DNA of 64,000 nucleotides from Akanthomyces muscarius (taxonomy: Eukaryota > Ascomycota > Sordariomycetes > Hypocreales > Cordycipitaceae): contig NC_079241.1 in NCBI RefSeq assembly GCF_028009165.1, positions 5,642,001-5,706,000 on the forward strand. The letters are read 5' to 3'. Within the stretch, counting starts at the first letter, position 1. Each line of letters begins with the position of its first letter. Positions 21,576 through 33,661 of this stretch are shown here, in pieces. The notes below the pieces were generated by a model. The model did not search any database. It was given only the letters and a program-made list of their open reading frames with translations, and was not told where the DNA came from. Both the position numbers and the translations under genes were made by a program.

Positions 21576-22667
21576 GGTGCCGTGCGAGTCTATCTTGAAT
21601 CAATGCCGTACCTCGTCAAGCCGATTTTTGCTGGCGCCAGAAGCATCGTCTAGAAAATTTTGGCGGTGTTGAGAATTGCCATTTTCTGCCGGGTCTGCCC
21701 CACCTAGACCGCCTTGGGTCTTGGTTCCACCAGGACGGTTTGGTTACAGGCAGTACCTTGGGTAGCACATCTTTGTAGGTACAAGTAGCCTGTAACGTAG
21801 GTGGTAGTTACAGGCGGCTGTGATCCCAGATTGGACGCAGTGACAGGTCAATTCCATGGCGAGCCAGAGATGTAGATATTAAAACGAGATTGGACATTGT
21901 GTCAAAAATAGCATCACGGGTTTGCTGGTGTATTCTAAGTTTCAGCCTCAGTATTACAGAAATCACACGCGAGGTCAGCCCGACATGCTCTGCCAGCTGT
22001 CCACCAGTCCACGGCTACCTTGCCAGCCGCCGCCAGGCTCTCCGTTTGCCGTCATGCTCGCGGCCCTTGAGCATCTACAGAAATGCAAAATAGCAGCTAT
22101 GGTACATGCCATTGGCGATGCCATAGCGCAGAATGAACTGCCTCTGGCTCCCTCGACTCGGATCATGTCTTATTAGGTGCTGCTTACCTTTGGCTAGACC
22201 GCCATGAGCCTATAATAGCGCCCTCGTCTCCGTTTCTGCCCAAGCTTCCCCGCAGGTGGTGCTGCATCCACGAGCCCATCTCGCATCACGCAGAGTCGAT
22301 CCTCAAGGGCTGAACGGCGCCGTGCCGGGCTCCATCTGATGCTGCAGGTGGCACTTCCCGATGCCTAACCAGCCTGGCCTGTCTAGGAGACCTCGATAAT
22401 CGGACATTAACTACTGCAGGGCGAACGGGGCTTGCAAGCCGACGCCGACGACGTGTTCGTGAGCTAACCTGGGGTCTGTTTTCGCCTTCACAATCTGCAC
22501 ATGTCACGAGGCGACGAGGCACACGCCAGCAGCTCCTCACGGCCGTCGCCCGAGCCCAGTAATTGAGTTTTTGGCGGCAACTGCTCTGGTCTGGTCTGGC
22601 CCGCGGCCTGTGGTGGCTCCAGATTTTCGCCTTGCTAGCGTGACCTCCCAAAACGGACCGCTTCACC
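21576..22667. promoter_or_regulatory. Divergent promoter region of UTP21 and VIP1
   Basis: 1092 bp between two start codons. It contains several GGTTACAGGCAG / GTTACAGGCGG-like words near 21740-21830 (imperfect short direct repeats). No coding region is convincing. Confidence 0.55.
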
Positions 22668-25600
22668 ATGGAGCCTCTGAATTTTACCACCACGGGATCC
22701 GTAAACGGGTCCGAGCCTCTGCCATCCTCGACGACACTTTCCTCCTCTGGTTCTGTCAACAAGGACAACTCCGACTCGTTCGCATCACCGGCCTCAGTCG
22801 ACGTCAAGAAGCCTTACGTTCGTGGCCACGCCCGCAGCGTCTCCATCCCGGCTGTCATTGGCTCCATCACTAATACCAGGAGCCGGCATACAGAGCCAGG
22901 CACCTCCGACATCCACCCCGCGAGAGCCAGCCTGCCCACAAACACCCACGGCTCAATTCAGCTAAGGAGCACACGAGCTCTTTTGGCACAGTCTCGGCGA
23001 CAATCCACCGCTTCTGCCACTTCCACAGACGACAGTTCTGTGCCCAGATCCGACCACGATTCGGACACCCAGCGAAAACATCTTGCCACCGTCGACGACC
23101 CAGGCAACCCCAGCCCCAGCCCTACTCTCGCCACTGCTTTGGCTTCCACTCTCAGATCTTCTTGGTCCGAGACTGATCCCCGCCGTCTTTCTAACAACTC
23201 GATATACTCGCTTGCTTCTGCCAGAGGCATCATAAATTCTTCTCCCAACGCCATTGACAAGGGGGCCATTGCACGCTCCGTCTCGGCCACTCTCATGTCG
23301 TCTGCCAAGGGCACCGGCTCCGGCCAGTCAGAAAGCGGTGTCTCCAATGTCACCGTCACGACATCCTCCAACTCGCAGGCCACAGGCCCTGCAGGTCCTC
23401 AGCTGACACCCCGAGACCCTCACTCGCAGCCGCTGGACCTGATGCGACGCAGCCAGCGAGCCGAGACAATGCGGTCGCAGCCAGACCGGTCCCGCAGCAG
23501 GGTAAAACGACGCTTCAGTGGCAGCACTGCCAATAGCAGCCACAGTCCCAGCAGTGACAGGGGCAACCATCACTACAGAGAAGAAGGTAAGTACGCCATG
23601 AAACCCGATGAGCAACATTTTACCAACTCCATTTGAAGCCAAACCCGCCCAGTGGGGTGTCATTGGCATCTGCGCCCTCGACATCAAGGCGCGCAGCAAG
23701 CCGAGCCGCAATATTTTAAATCGCATCATTGCCAATCGAGAATTTGACGTCGTGGTATTTGGTGACAAGGTTATCCTCGATGAAGGTCAGTTTAAAGCAC
23801 ACTGGGGCACGCTGGGGTTTTATACTGACATGCATGCCAGAGGTCGAAAATTGGCCAATTTGGTAAGTCTACGCGATCCAGCGCAGCTCGGTCAGCCTAT
23901 AAGGCCTAGCTAGTTGCTCGCTGCGCACCGGCCAAGCTATCTCAAACATTTGCACATCAGACAATGATTGCTAACAACAGGTAGCGACTATTTAATATCC
24001 TTTTACTCAGATGGATTTCCTCTCGAGAAGGCAATTGCCTATGTCAAGGCCAGAAAGCCATTTTGCGTCAACGACGTGCCGATGCAGCAAATTCTCTGGG
24101 ACAGGCGTATTTGCCTGCGTCTACTCGATAAAATAAATGTTCGTACGCCAAAGCGCCTCGAGGTCAGCCGCGACGGTGGCCCCAGCCTGTTGACACCAGA
24201 TGTCGCAAAATACATCAAGGAAGTGTCTGGGGTTACCCTTGACCCTGTTGATCCAACAAAAACGTCGACCCCGAAAACTGTCGAACTGATTGAGGATGGC
24301 GATGCTCTTTGCGTTGATGGAGCCGTGTTACGGAAACCATTTGTCGAGAAACCAACCAGTGCAGAGGACCACAATGTCATCATCTACTTTCCAAAGAGCG
24401 CGGGCGGCGGTGCAAGAAAGCTGTTTCGCAAAATTGGCAACAAGAGCTCCGATTTTGTTGCTGACCTGGATACGCCTCGCTGTATCAGTGAACCAGAAAA
24501 CAGCTACGTGTATGAAAGCTTTATGCAGGTTGATAACGCCGAAGACGTTAAAGCATACACAGTTGGCCCCAATTTCTGCCATGCTGAGACGCGAAAGTCG
24601 CCCGTCGTCGACGGCATTGTTCGACGCAACACCCACGGCAAGGAGCTGAGGTATGTCACTGCCTTGAGCACCGAGGAGAGAGACGTGGCAGGCAAAATCT
24701 CGACTGCATTTGGTCAGCGCGTTTGCGGATTTGATCTTCTTCGGGCTGCAGGCAAAAGCTATGTCATTGATGTCAACGGCTGGAGCTTTGTCAAAGATAA
24801 CGAGGACTACTACGAGCATTGCGCCAGCATCCTGAAGGACATGTTCATTAAGGAAAAGCTCCGGCGAGTGTCTCTCACCCCTCCTCTACCGTCGCCCGCC
24901 GCTTCGGATGTTGATCCCATGGCAAGAGCGACGGCGTCGCTCAAAGAAAAGGAGTTACAGTCTGCCCTTGCGTCTCACGCCACCACAGCTGCTCCAACTC
25001 CGATTGGCGAACCAGAATCCTTGGAAACACCTGCAGCGCATTCAACGCTCAGCACCACGTTACCAGTTTCCGATAGTGCTCTGACTACAGCACTTCATAA
25101 CAATGGAACAAGCCCTCGCTTTCCACCCCCGGCACCAGAGCTGACCCTTCCGGCCGCGGCTTCCTCGGCGCCTGGGTCCGTTACATCCACAACGACTGCC
25201 ACAACCCCTGGGCATCAGGCTCCCATTGACGAGAACCCTCCTGCTGTTCCTCCACCGAAACACTCGTGGAAGCTGAAGGGGATGATATCAGTTATTCGGC
25301 ATGCTGACAGAACTCCGAAACAAAAGTACAAGTTCACCTTCCATACAGAGCCATTTATTGCTCTATTAAAAGGGCATCAAGAAGAGGTTCTACTCATTGG
25401 CGAAGCTGCACTGGCCAGTGTCATGCAAGCCGTTGATTTTGCATTTGAGCAAGGTGTTGAGGACCGCGGAAAGCTCAAATCTCTGCGAAACGTGCTCGTC
25501 AAGAAAGGCAGCTGGGCTGGAACAAAGGTTCAAATCAAGCCCATGTTCCGTAAAGAGAAGTCAGACCAATCTGCCAAGGGACTTCCAAATCTCAAGGAAG

Positions 25601-27569
25601 AGGAAGAAAGTGCAGTACAGGGTGACTCTGACCACGTGGCCGAGGACGGAACCCGCCGCGCGTCACCACGTAGACACGATTCGCTCTCTGGAGTTACCAT
25701 GTCCAAGTTTACGGCTGCTGAAGAAAGCTTGGTGCTGGACAAACTGCAGCTCATTATCAAATGGGGTGGCGAGCCTACACATTCAGCTCGCTATCAGGCC
25801 CAGGAGCTGGGTGAAAACATGCGCAACGATCTCATGCTCATGAACAGAGACATTCTGGATGAGGTGCATGTCTTCAGCAGCTCAGAAAGACGTGTGACTG
25901 CGAGTGCCCAGATCTGGGCGGCATCTTTTCTCGGACAGAAGGAATTATCCGAAGATTTCATCACTGTTCGTAAAGATTTGCTGGATGATTCCAACGCCGC
26001 CAAGGACGAAACGGACAAGGTCAAGAAGAAGCTCAAGGGTTTATTGCGTAAGGGCAATGAACGCCCTGAGCAGTTTGCCTGGCCTGAGAACATGCCCGAG
26101 CCCTCTGAAGTTCAAACAAGAGTGGTGCAGCTGATGAACTTTCATCGTCGTGTTATGCAGTACAACTACGGCAAAATTTATAGTGGCGCGGCCACTTCGC
26201 TCGGTGCTATTTCGAATCCGAGCACCGAAAAGCTCAACGGCGAAAGTTCCAGCACGTCCATTTCCTCGGCGCTTTCGCATGCGAATGCTGTAACTAGCAT
26301 CCAGTCCAGATGGTGCTCGGGTGAGGATGCTGAGCTTTTCCGTGAGCGCTGGGAGAAGCTCTTTTCCGAATTCTGCGACGGAGAAAAAGTAGACCCGAGC
26401 AAGATCTCTGAGCTTTACGACACGATGAAGTTTGATGCTTTGCACAACCGGCAGTTTCTTGAGTGGGTATTTACTCCTCCCAAGGGCATGTTGGAAGAGG
26501 AGTATGGCTCCAAAGAGCGATCGAAGGAAGGCGAAGACAGCAAGGAAAGCAAGGATAGCAAAACTTCCGAGGACTCCAAGGGTGCCAACTCTGACAACTC
26601 TGATAAGACGGATCAGAACAATCGTTCTGTTCGGAAGCTCTTCCGCAGACGCTCCTTCATCAATAGTATCAGAGGATCCAACGACGAATCGCAGCCGGAG
26701 CAATACTTCCGCTTGTACAAGGGCACCTCCCAAACCGCAGCAAAGCCTGATCCTCGCCATGAGCCCCTCCAGGAGCTCTATAGACTTGCGAAAATTCTTT
26801 TCGATTTCATTTGTCCCCAAGAATATGGGATTTCGGATAGCGAGAAGCTTGAGATTGGTCTTTTGACATCACTGCCGCTCTTGAAGGAGATTGTGCATGA
26901 TCTGGAAGAAATGCAGGCCTCTAATGACGCGAAGTCTTTCTTCTACTTCACCAAGGAATCTCACATATACACGCTTCTCAACTGCATCATTGAAGGCGGC
27001 ATTGAGACGAAAATCAAGCGCAGCACTATTCCTGAGCTAGATTATCTCTCGCAGATTTGCTTTGAGCTATACGAGTCGGAGGTAGCGCCACCCGAAGGCA
27101 GCGCGCCTGGCGACGAGCCCGCATTCACATACAGCATTCGAATCACAATAAGCCCCGGATGCCACGTATTTGATCCTCTACATGTGCAGCTTGATAGCCG
27201 ACACTGCATTGGGTGCGCCCCAAGACGCAGTCTGACGGCCCACCAAGACTGGCTACAAGTAATCAAGACATTGCGAGCCAAGTTTACCCAGTAAGTACAT
27301 AAAGATAACAGCATGGTGAATAGTGACTTACGATGCAATGCAGGGTCAAATTGCCAAAGACATTCTTGGCGGTAAACCTGTCCGAAGCTTTCGACTTTGA
27401 AGAGAATGACAAACTCTTTGTTGATGATGTGCCGCTCGAAATGAAGGCGCCGGCCCCAAAGGAGCCTATTGTTCTCGACATGACCGACATGGCTCCGCCC
27501 CTTCCTGACCGAACTGAAATCGAGGACGGCGGAGAAACACCGACACCCAAGCAGGAGGCACCTCAGTAG
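22668..27569 (+). CDS. VIP1: Bifunctional inositol hexakisphosphate/diphosphoinositol-pentakisphosphate kinase Vip1 (Asp1, PPIP5K)
   Basis: Exons 22668-23586, 23639-23785, 23841-23862, 23985-27290 and 27344-27569 give 1539 aa; exon 3 is only 22 nt. The enzyme makes inositol pyrophosphates (1-IP7/IP8) with its kinase and removes them with its phosphatase. Residues 1-306 are Ser/Thr-rich and probably disordered. The ATP-grasp kinase starts at KPAQWGVIGICALDIKARSK (about 307) and includes the substrate-contact words KSPVVDGIVRRN and GKELRYV, and CGFDLLR then DVNGW (625-629). A Pro/Ser/Thr linker (about 655-785) leads to the histidine-acid-phosphatase-like domain with the RHADR motif at 801-805 and SPGCHVFDPL and DSRHCIGCAPR near the end. 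Two acidic/Ser/Lys inserts interrupt the phosphatase part. The first acceptor (23638) is the least certain junction. Confidence 0.93.
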
Positions 27570-30500
27570 CTGTGACGAATGTTTTGTCAAGCTTCAAATG
27601 GTGTTTTCTTGCTTAGTTACCATTGGGATCAAATCCTCTACAATTATGTTGCCATGCTTTGCTGTTTGAAGAACTTTTGTTTTTGTTGATTTGCCTTTGC
27701 TTGAGATAGAAGTAGGTAGCTATAGACTAAAGAATAGCGTGCAAGCGACTAAATGGATACAGAGGCGAACGGTAAAGACTTGACGAATAGAAAAGAATAC
27801 GAGACGCAATGATTCAAATGCAATTTCTTATGGGCGCGCTTCCCATAACCTTGAGTTGTTCATCAGAGAGCCATAGCCGCACATTTGAAAGCGGCACCTG
27901 AGCAAACGTCACCTCATTTTTATGTACATGTGTCAGTGGAAATAGTGATGGGGAAATGAAGCTAATAAAACATGCCTGTACAGGGCGAGCGAGGCTTTAT
28001 CGCGTATCACTACATGGGTCATGATTGGCTCAGGCAAGCTTCAGTAGTTTTAAGCTAGCCAGGATCACTACGGAGTGCACGGAAAACCAAGCCGATGCAG
28101 AGGCAGTCCAGTGCTGAGAGGGTGTGTTTCTGCAGGCAACAATAGTGTGCAGCCAGAAGCTCTTCGGCAGAGAAGCTCAAGTGCGGGATGTGGGCTGCAA
28201 AAGAGGAGCTTTCTGTGCAGCTACTACATGTACTTGCTCGACAACGCCACAGGTCACTGGGGATAGGATTCGCATTGGCCAAGCTCGGGAATGCGAAACC
28301 CCGAGACAAAAACGCTCGATTGGTGCGGAAAGCAATAGAACATACGCACCAGCCATCATCACACGTGCGGGGGAAGGATAAGGAACTTGGCTTGTGCGCC
28401 CGCGTCTCAGATTTTTCCAAGACGATGACGAACTGGAATACAATGCGATGGTAGTTCGGAAACGGCTTGGCCTGCGAAATCGGCGGCGCTGGCTGGCAGG
28501 GCCGTTGGTGGTTTCATGGGTGTGCCAGGGGCTAGCATGAGCCAGGTACCACGGACAGATATCAGTAATTAGATAGCTGGGCTAGTTTTCCAACAAGGTG
28601 CTGACAGAAGCGATTCGGTTTTACATTGTAGACGAAAAAATATACTTGATGCGCTTCACTTCGGGAGCGTCAACGCAGTGGCAATTTGAGATTATATTGC
28701 GTGCATATGCCGGTTGCGCATAGCAGAGCAGCGCTGCGAGGGGAGAGCTGAAATAAGACGTGAGTGGCCAAGCCTTGTGTTGCAGGTGATGCGAGTGCGG
28801 CTGGCCAGTCGCTTTTTTTCGCATTTTCTTGTCCCCGTTTCAGAATCGCAAGGCCGTTCTGTCATTCTCCGGTAACTAGCGTTCTAGGAAAGACTGAATT
28901 GCGCCGAGTAGTTATCCCAGGACATCCCGTCCTGTCAAAGACGGCTGTATTGCACAACAACAGCCCATCTCAGCAGAATATGTCCCGCCTAGGATAAATT
29001 CATGGCGGCGGTCCAGACAATAGCCCGCAGCACAGACGACAAGCCACCATCATTTGTGGACAAGGCTTTTGCTAGGCTACCAAGTCTCGGGCCGTCGTCT
29101 CTTCTTTTTCTTTCACCTCGGGGTTCCATTCACTTGCCGGTCTAGTTCTCGCTCCATTTAGTTTATCGCCCATGAATTCTCTTCCCCACTGCGCTGAATG
29201 AGGGTTTTGGGCCTGTTCCACTCTTGGACGATACCGTTCTCCCATCGGTCTCCATCTCTCAGGGGTCAAGGGTTGACAAAGTGACGAAGAAGGGGAGACG
29301 ATGGAGCAACAAGAGATAAAAAAGCTCCAATTTAATAAAAGTAGAGACAGAGAGGCCGATCATCAGGGCCCGCCGGAGCTGCTGTTAGTTATCCTCTTGC
29401 TTTCTTCAGTGGCCACCTCCAACTCTCCAGCAACGCTCGCCCCGCCTCCACAGAATCCACCGTGTAAGACACACAGATCGATTGTGTATCCTGTCGTCGG
29501 CCTCTTGCATGTGGCCTGTTGCAGTTGCTGGCATTTGCCGTTGTCTGTTTACGCATCTATCTAAAAAGCATAAATTGAAACGCCGGATCATGCTCAAGCT
29601 CTTGTACGTGACGCAGCTCCGTAATGCGTGACTGCGCCAGCCCTACGGCAGTTGGCAACCGGCTGAGAAGAGAGCCATAAGGGAAGCGAAGTTTCGAGAT
29701 GCGACGTTGAGCGCAAAGCCCACCCGTCCTCCAAAGCTCCGGCAAACCTGTGCTTCAGTTTGCCCTCGGTCGATATCGTGACAGCCAAACAGAGCAGCTG
29801 CTGGAAAGGGTAGTCAATTCATTAGCGCGCACTGTGCTTTCCGTTAAAGAAGTTCCATCCAAACATTTGTCAAAATTTAATTTCCGCCGCCGGGCGAACG
29901 TCCACGACTCGTAACAAAGTCCGGTGCCTGCAAGCCACCAGCAAAAGCCTCGTCCCCAACTGATATCCAGAGAGGAGAGTGGGCGGGCTGGACGCAACCC
30001 CAACCAACAAGCGGCCGCCAAAGACGCCACCTGCTGCGCGCTACTCCTCCGCTTCACCTCACACCATCACGAGCTAGGCAGGAGGGGGGGAGATGCTCTT
30101 GTCATGAACCCTGCCAAACCACGTTGCCACATTTGACTTGCTGAAGAGGGGAGGGCGGGGAGCTCCTGTGTGTGTGAAGGCCGTCCCAGCTGTTACGCGA
30201 CCCCCAGCTCCAAATCTGGACTACCATGTACTAGCTATCGCCTCGCCTGCTTTCGCCTCTGGTTGCCAAGCGGCCAGCGGTTGGAGCTGGCCGATGGCTG
30301 TGACCCTGCATGGATTGATGGGTGTGTGCCAATAAATGAGGCCGGGGGACACATGTATACGTAAAAAGGTGCTTTGTGGCTGTTTTCCCCCAACAAGCAT
30401 CCTGTCCATCTCTCCAACACTCATATATTCATCCTCGCTTTTTGCTACCATCCTTGAGGTCCTTCAGACCCTGGCTTTCACATGGGATCCCTCCTGACAT

Positions 30501-30624
30501 ACAGCCACATCGCTCTCGATCCTTGAACTATGTCTTGATTGCCCTTTTCTTTCCTTTTCTTTGTTTCTTTTTTCGCCGATCTACTCTTTTACATCGGTGT
30601 GCACATCTTCTTCACCTTCCCATA
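27570..30624. other. Large intergenic region
   Basis: About 3 kb between VIP1 and the second membrane-protein gene. An AATAAA near 27964 may end the VIP1 transcript. The segment 30370-30624 is T/C-rich and forms the leader of the next gene. No open frame here has a domain or plausible composition. Confidence 0.55.
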
Positions 30625-31891
30625 ATGCTCTACTCCGACCCGCCGGCGCTGCGGCCGTTCAGCGAGGCAAAGCCTACCTTGCTGGTATCGTGGTGGATTA
30701 CGCTGTTTTGCACCTGCATCATCCTTTTGCGGTTGGCCGGTCGGTATATCCGTGTCGAGAAGCTATTTCGCGAAGACAAGATTGTCGCCCTGGCCCTCGT
30801 GCCGCTATTCTTGCGCATCGGATGCGCCCACGTCGTGCTTTTCTGGGGCACCAACAACATCGAGCTTGATGGCACCACGCTCTCCGATGTCGAGCTCTCG
30901 CATCGAGTCGCGGGAAGTCGAGTGGTCCTTGCCAGCAGAATATTTTATGCCGCCACGTTAGTTTTTTCATGTAGAAAACTCGACACGACACAATTCCAAC
31001 ACTAACATTACATCCAGATTATGGACGCTCAAGCTCACAACGCTCGAATTCCTGACTCGCCTGGCCGGGGCATCCATGAAAAAGGTCTACTTACGCCTTA
31101 CCATGTTTCTTCGATATGCTCTTGGCGTAACTTTTATTGCCGTCCTCGTTACCGATCTCGCCGAGTGCCACCCCGTAACCAAATACTGGCAAGTGACGCC
31201 CGACCCAGGCGGCCAGTGCCGACAAGGCTTCGTGCAGCTCATCACCATGGGGACCGCCAGCGCCGTTATTGACATTATCCTCATCGTCTTTCCGGTGCCC
31301 ATCATCCTGTCCACGCGCATTCCCACGCAGCGCAAGATCCTGCTGGTCATGCTCTTCTGCTTCGGCTTCTTGACCGTGGGCATCACCCTGTACTCGGTGC
31401 CCAAGATCATCGAGCTCCAGGGCGACCAAGTATTCCGCTCCATGTGGGCGTCGATAACGCTGCTCGCCGCCACAACCGTGGCCAATATTGTCGCCCTGGG
31501 CTCGTTCCTGCGTGACAGCGGCGCCAAGAAGACCAAGTTCCGTCCGGGCTATCACAGCAGCGGCACCACGTCTCGCGGCGGCCACGGTGTCACGACGGGG
31601 GCTACCTGGGACGATCTGGAGCACGCAAAGGCGCAGCAGCAGCCGCGCAAGACGGAAAGCGACGAGTGGCTCAACGAAATGGACCCGCGCCCGCGCAGGG
31701 AATCCATGCGCAAGATGAATCGGCATTCGTCACACTCCTCTGGAGGAATCCGTGGGCCTAGTCCCACGGCGAGCCATGATTCTCTCATCAGACAAGACAG
31801 ATCGTATTCCCGAGGCACTATAGCAGCGTTGGATATACCTGCTCCAAAGCCGCCTCCTGCAGCAGTTGTGGCTAGCTCTGGCGCTTTCTAA
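30625..31891 (+). CDS. Seven-transmembrane fungal rhodopsin-domain protein, copy 2
   Basis: Exons 30625-30956 and 31018-31891, intron 61 nt, give 401 aa. It is clearly paralogous to the gene at 3480-5008: both open with LYSDPP, share KPTLLV-x-WW, the FYAAT/LWxLK junction, DLAEC-x-P, the YWQVxPDPGGQCRQG loop and an RKI(Q/L)LV helix start. The intron splits the same Thr codon in both genes. About seven hydrophobic helices occupy residues 15-285, and a hydrophilic Ser/Arg/Pro-rich tail follows that is shorter than in copy 1. The family is that of fungal integral-membrane proteins related to PTH11-like receptors; ligand and pathway are unknown. An uninterrupted frame runs a few codons past the donor into the intron, but that tail does not match the paralogue. 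Confidence 0.88.
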
Positions 31892-33661
31892 AAACTACAT
31901 AATAACCACATGGCGCTATTGCTTTCTGCTGCCTATTAGTTACCACTTTAGAATATACCATTTGATTCGTTTCTCCAAAACCCGGTCTCTATGCGAGCGT
32001 CGGGCAACAGCATAAACTTGCATACAGCACTGACACAAGAAGCGCACGCCACAACCATTGCCATGGTCTCGTGTAAAACAAAGCTAGCGATTCAAGGACG
32101 GCGAGGCTGACGCACTTGCACCAAAGTGTGCTGTGTCTGTCGCCGTTGCCCATTCTGTGTACGCAGAACTATCATTACCAAATTTAACAGATGAGTGTAA
32201 TTTCGACTGGAATCAGGCCAAGTTTTTCATCATCGTTTAGTACATGCCTTCGCTACAGCCTGGCTATACTGGGGCACTGGGGCACCACTGGGGCTCTCTG
32301 GGGTTATGCAACAGCTCTCGCAGGTGCAGACGCAACACGGCATCAAGAGAGAGAGAGAGGAAGTACACCCCTGGTCGACGCCATGTTCCAGCCGAAAATG
32401 TCTCATGCAGGGGGTGCGAGAATGGATGGATGGGCAAGAAGGCGCCCTCCGATAATGCCTACTCCGTTCCAACCGCGCTCCGTCCAGCCTCGCCGGATTG
32501 ATACGCACTCGCACTCCACATTTGAAGGAAAGAGAAAAATAAAGAGAACAGAAGAAGAAAAATCCACCGACTTTGACAGATAATCATCGAGTCCACAAAA
32601 TACCAATCTGTGGGGAGGAAGAGCGCCATGGTGTAGTTGGTGGGCGAAAAGGGCCCGAGTTGCCTTGACCCAAGGCGGCGCAAGCAGCCAGCCTTCTGGG
32701 GCTTTTCACTGTGGTTCTTCATATCATCAGTCAAGCCACCGCACTCCGCAAAGCGACCTTCCAGAATGCCGACACTGTTCCATGCTTGCCAATCCGGGAC
32801 GTTCAACGAAGTCTCCTTGGCCGCGGTGGCGTGACACATGCCCGCCACACCGTTTCTACACATCTCTCCCTTTTATTTTCCCCGTCTTCAACCTGTCAAT
32901 AGCAGATGCTAGTTTGCGGTGGTCTACTCCGATCCGTTGTGACCAAGGATCCTAGTCACGGGCACTCGCTAAAGTAGTCCCTTTTCTTTCTAGTTTAGTT
33001 TCCCGACGTTGACAGCTTGACAGCCAACAACGGAGGGGACGCGGTAAAAATAAACCATCTGCTGCCCCGTGCTTTTTCAGCGAGGCGCTGATCACACCCT
33101 ACTCGCGTGCATTGGGCAGGTTGGCAGGAATATCAGAAGCAGCAGGATTATAGAAGAAAGCGGAGTAGTCGGTATGATCCCTGGCTCGCACCGCCCGGTT
33201 TCGGGGCTCTTTTCTTTGCATGTTGATGTTGGTGGAAATTAACGCCGAAAGCTGCAGGAATCTCAAACACTCGCCCAACAGAGAGGCGCAGGGCCAGGCA
33301 GCTGGGTTGGCTGGTTGGCTTGCTTGTAGCTCGCCTGTCTTTGATCTGCCGGAAGTGAGTTGCGGCCAATCAAACGACGTTGTTTCCTATTCTGTGACCC
33401 TTTTTCCTTTAAACACTGGTCGTTGATTGTTCCTTGTCCAACCTCGGATTGATTCAGAATACGTACCTCCATCGGCCGATTTGACCTTGCGTATCCCTCC
33501 TGGGGTAGCACTCCCCGATCCAGATTGCCTCTATTGTTTTTTTCTTACAATTGCACGCATCTACTATACTCGCCCGCTTCTGGTGGTGTGGTAGACAGTT
33601 ATACACGAGCGTCCTACCTCGCCTTTCTCCTTCTCTTCTTTCCGCGTCACGGCCGCCCACC
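31892..33661. other. Intergenic region before the permease gene
   Basis: 1.8 kb without a supportable gene. It holds a GAGAGA run near 32347-32358 and, just before 33662, a CT-rich leader with the start context CCCACCATG. The rest is presumably the permease promoter. Confidence 0.55.
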
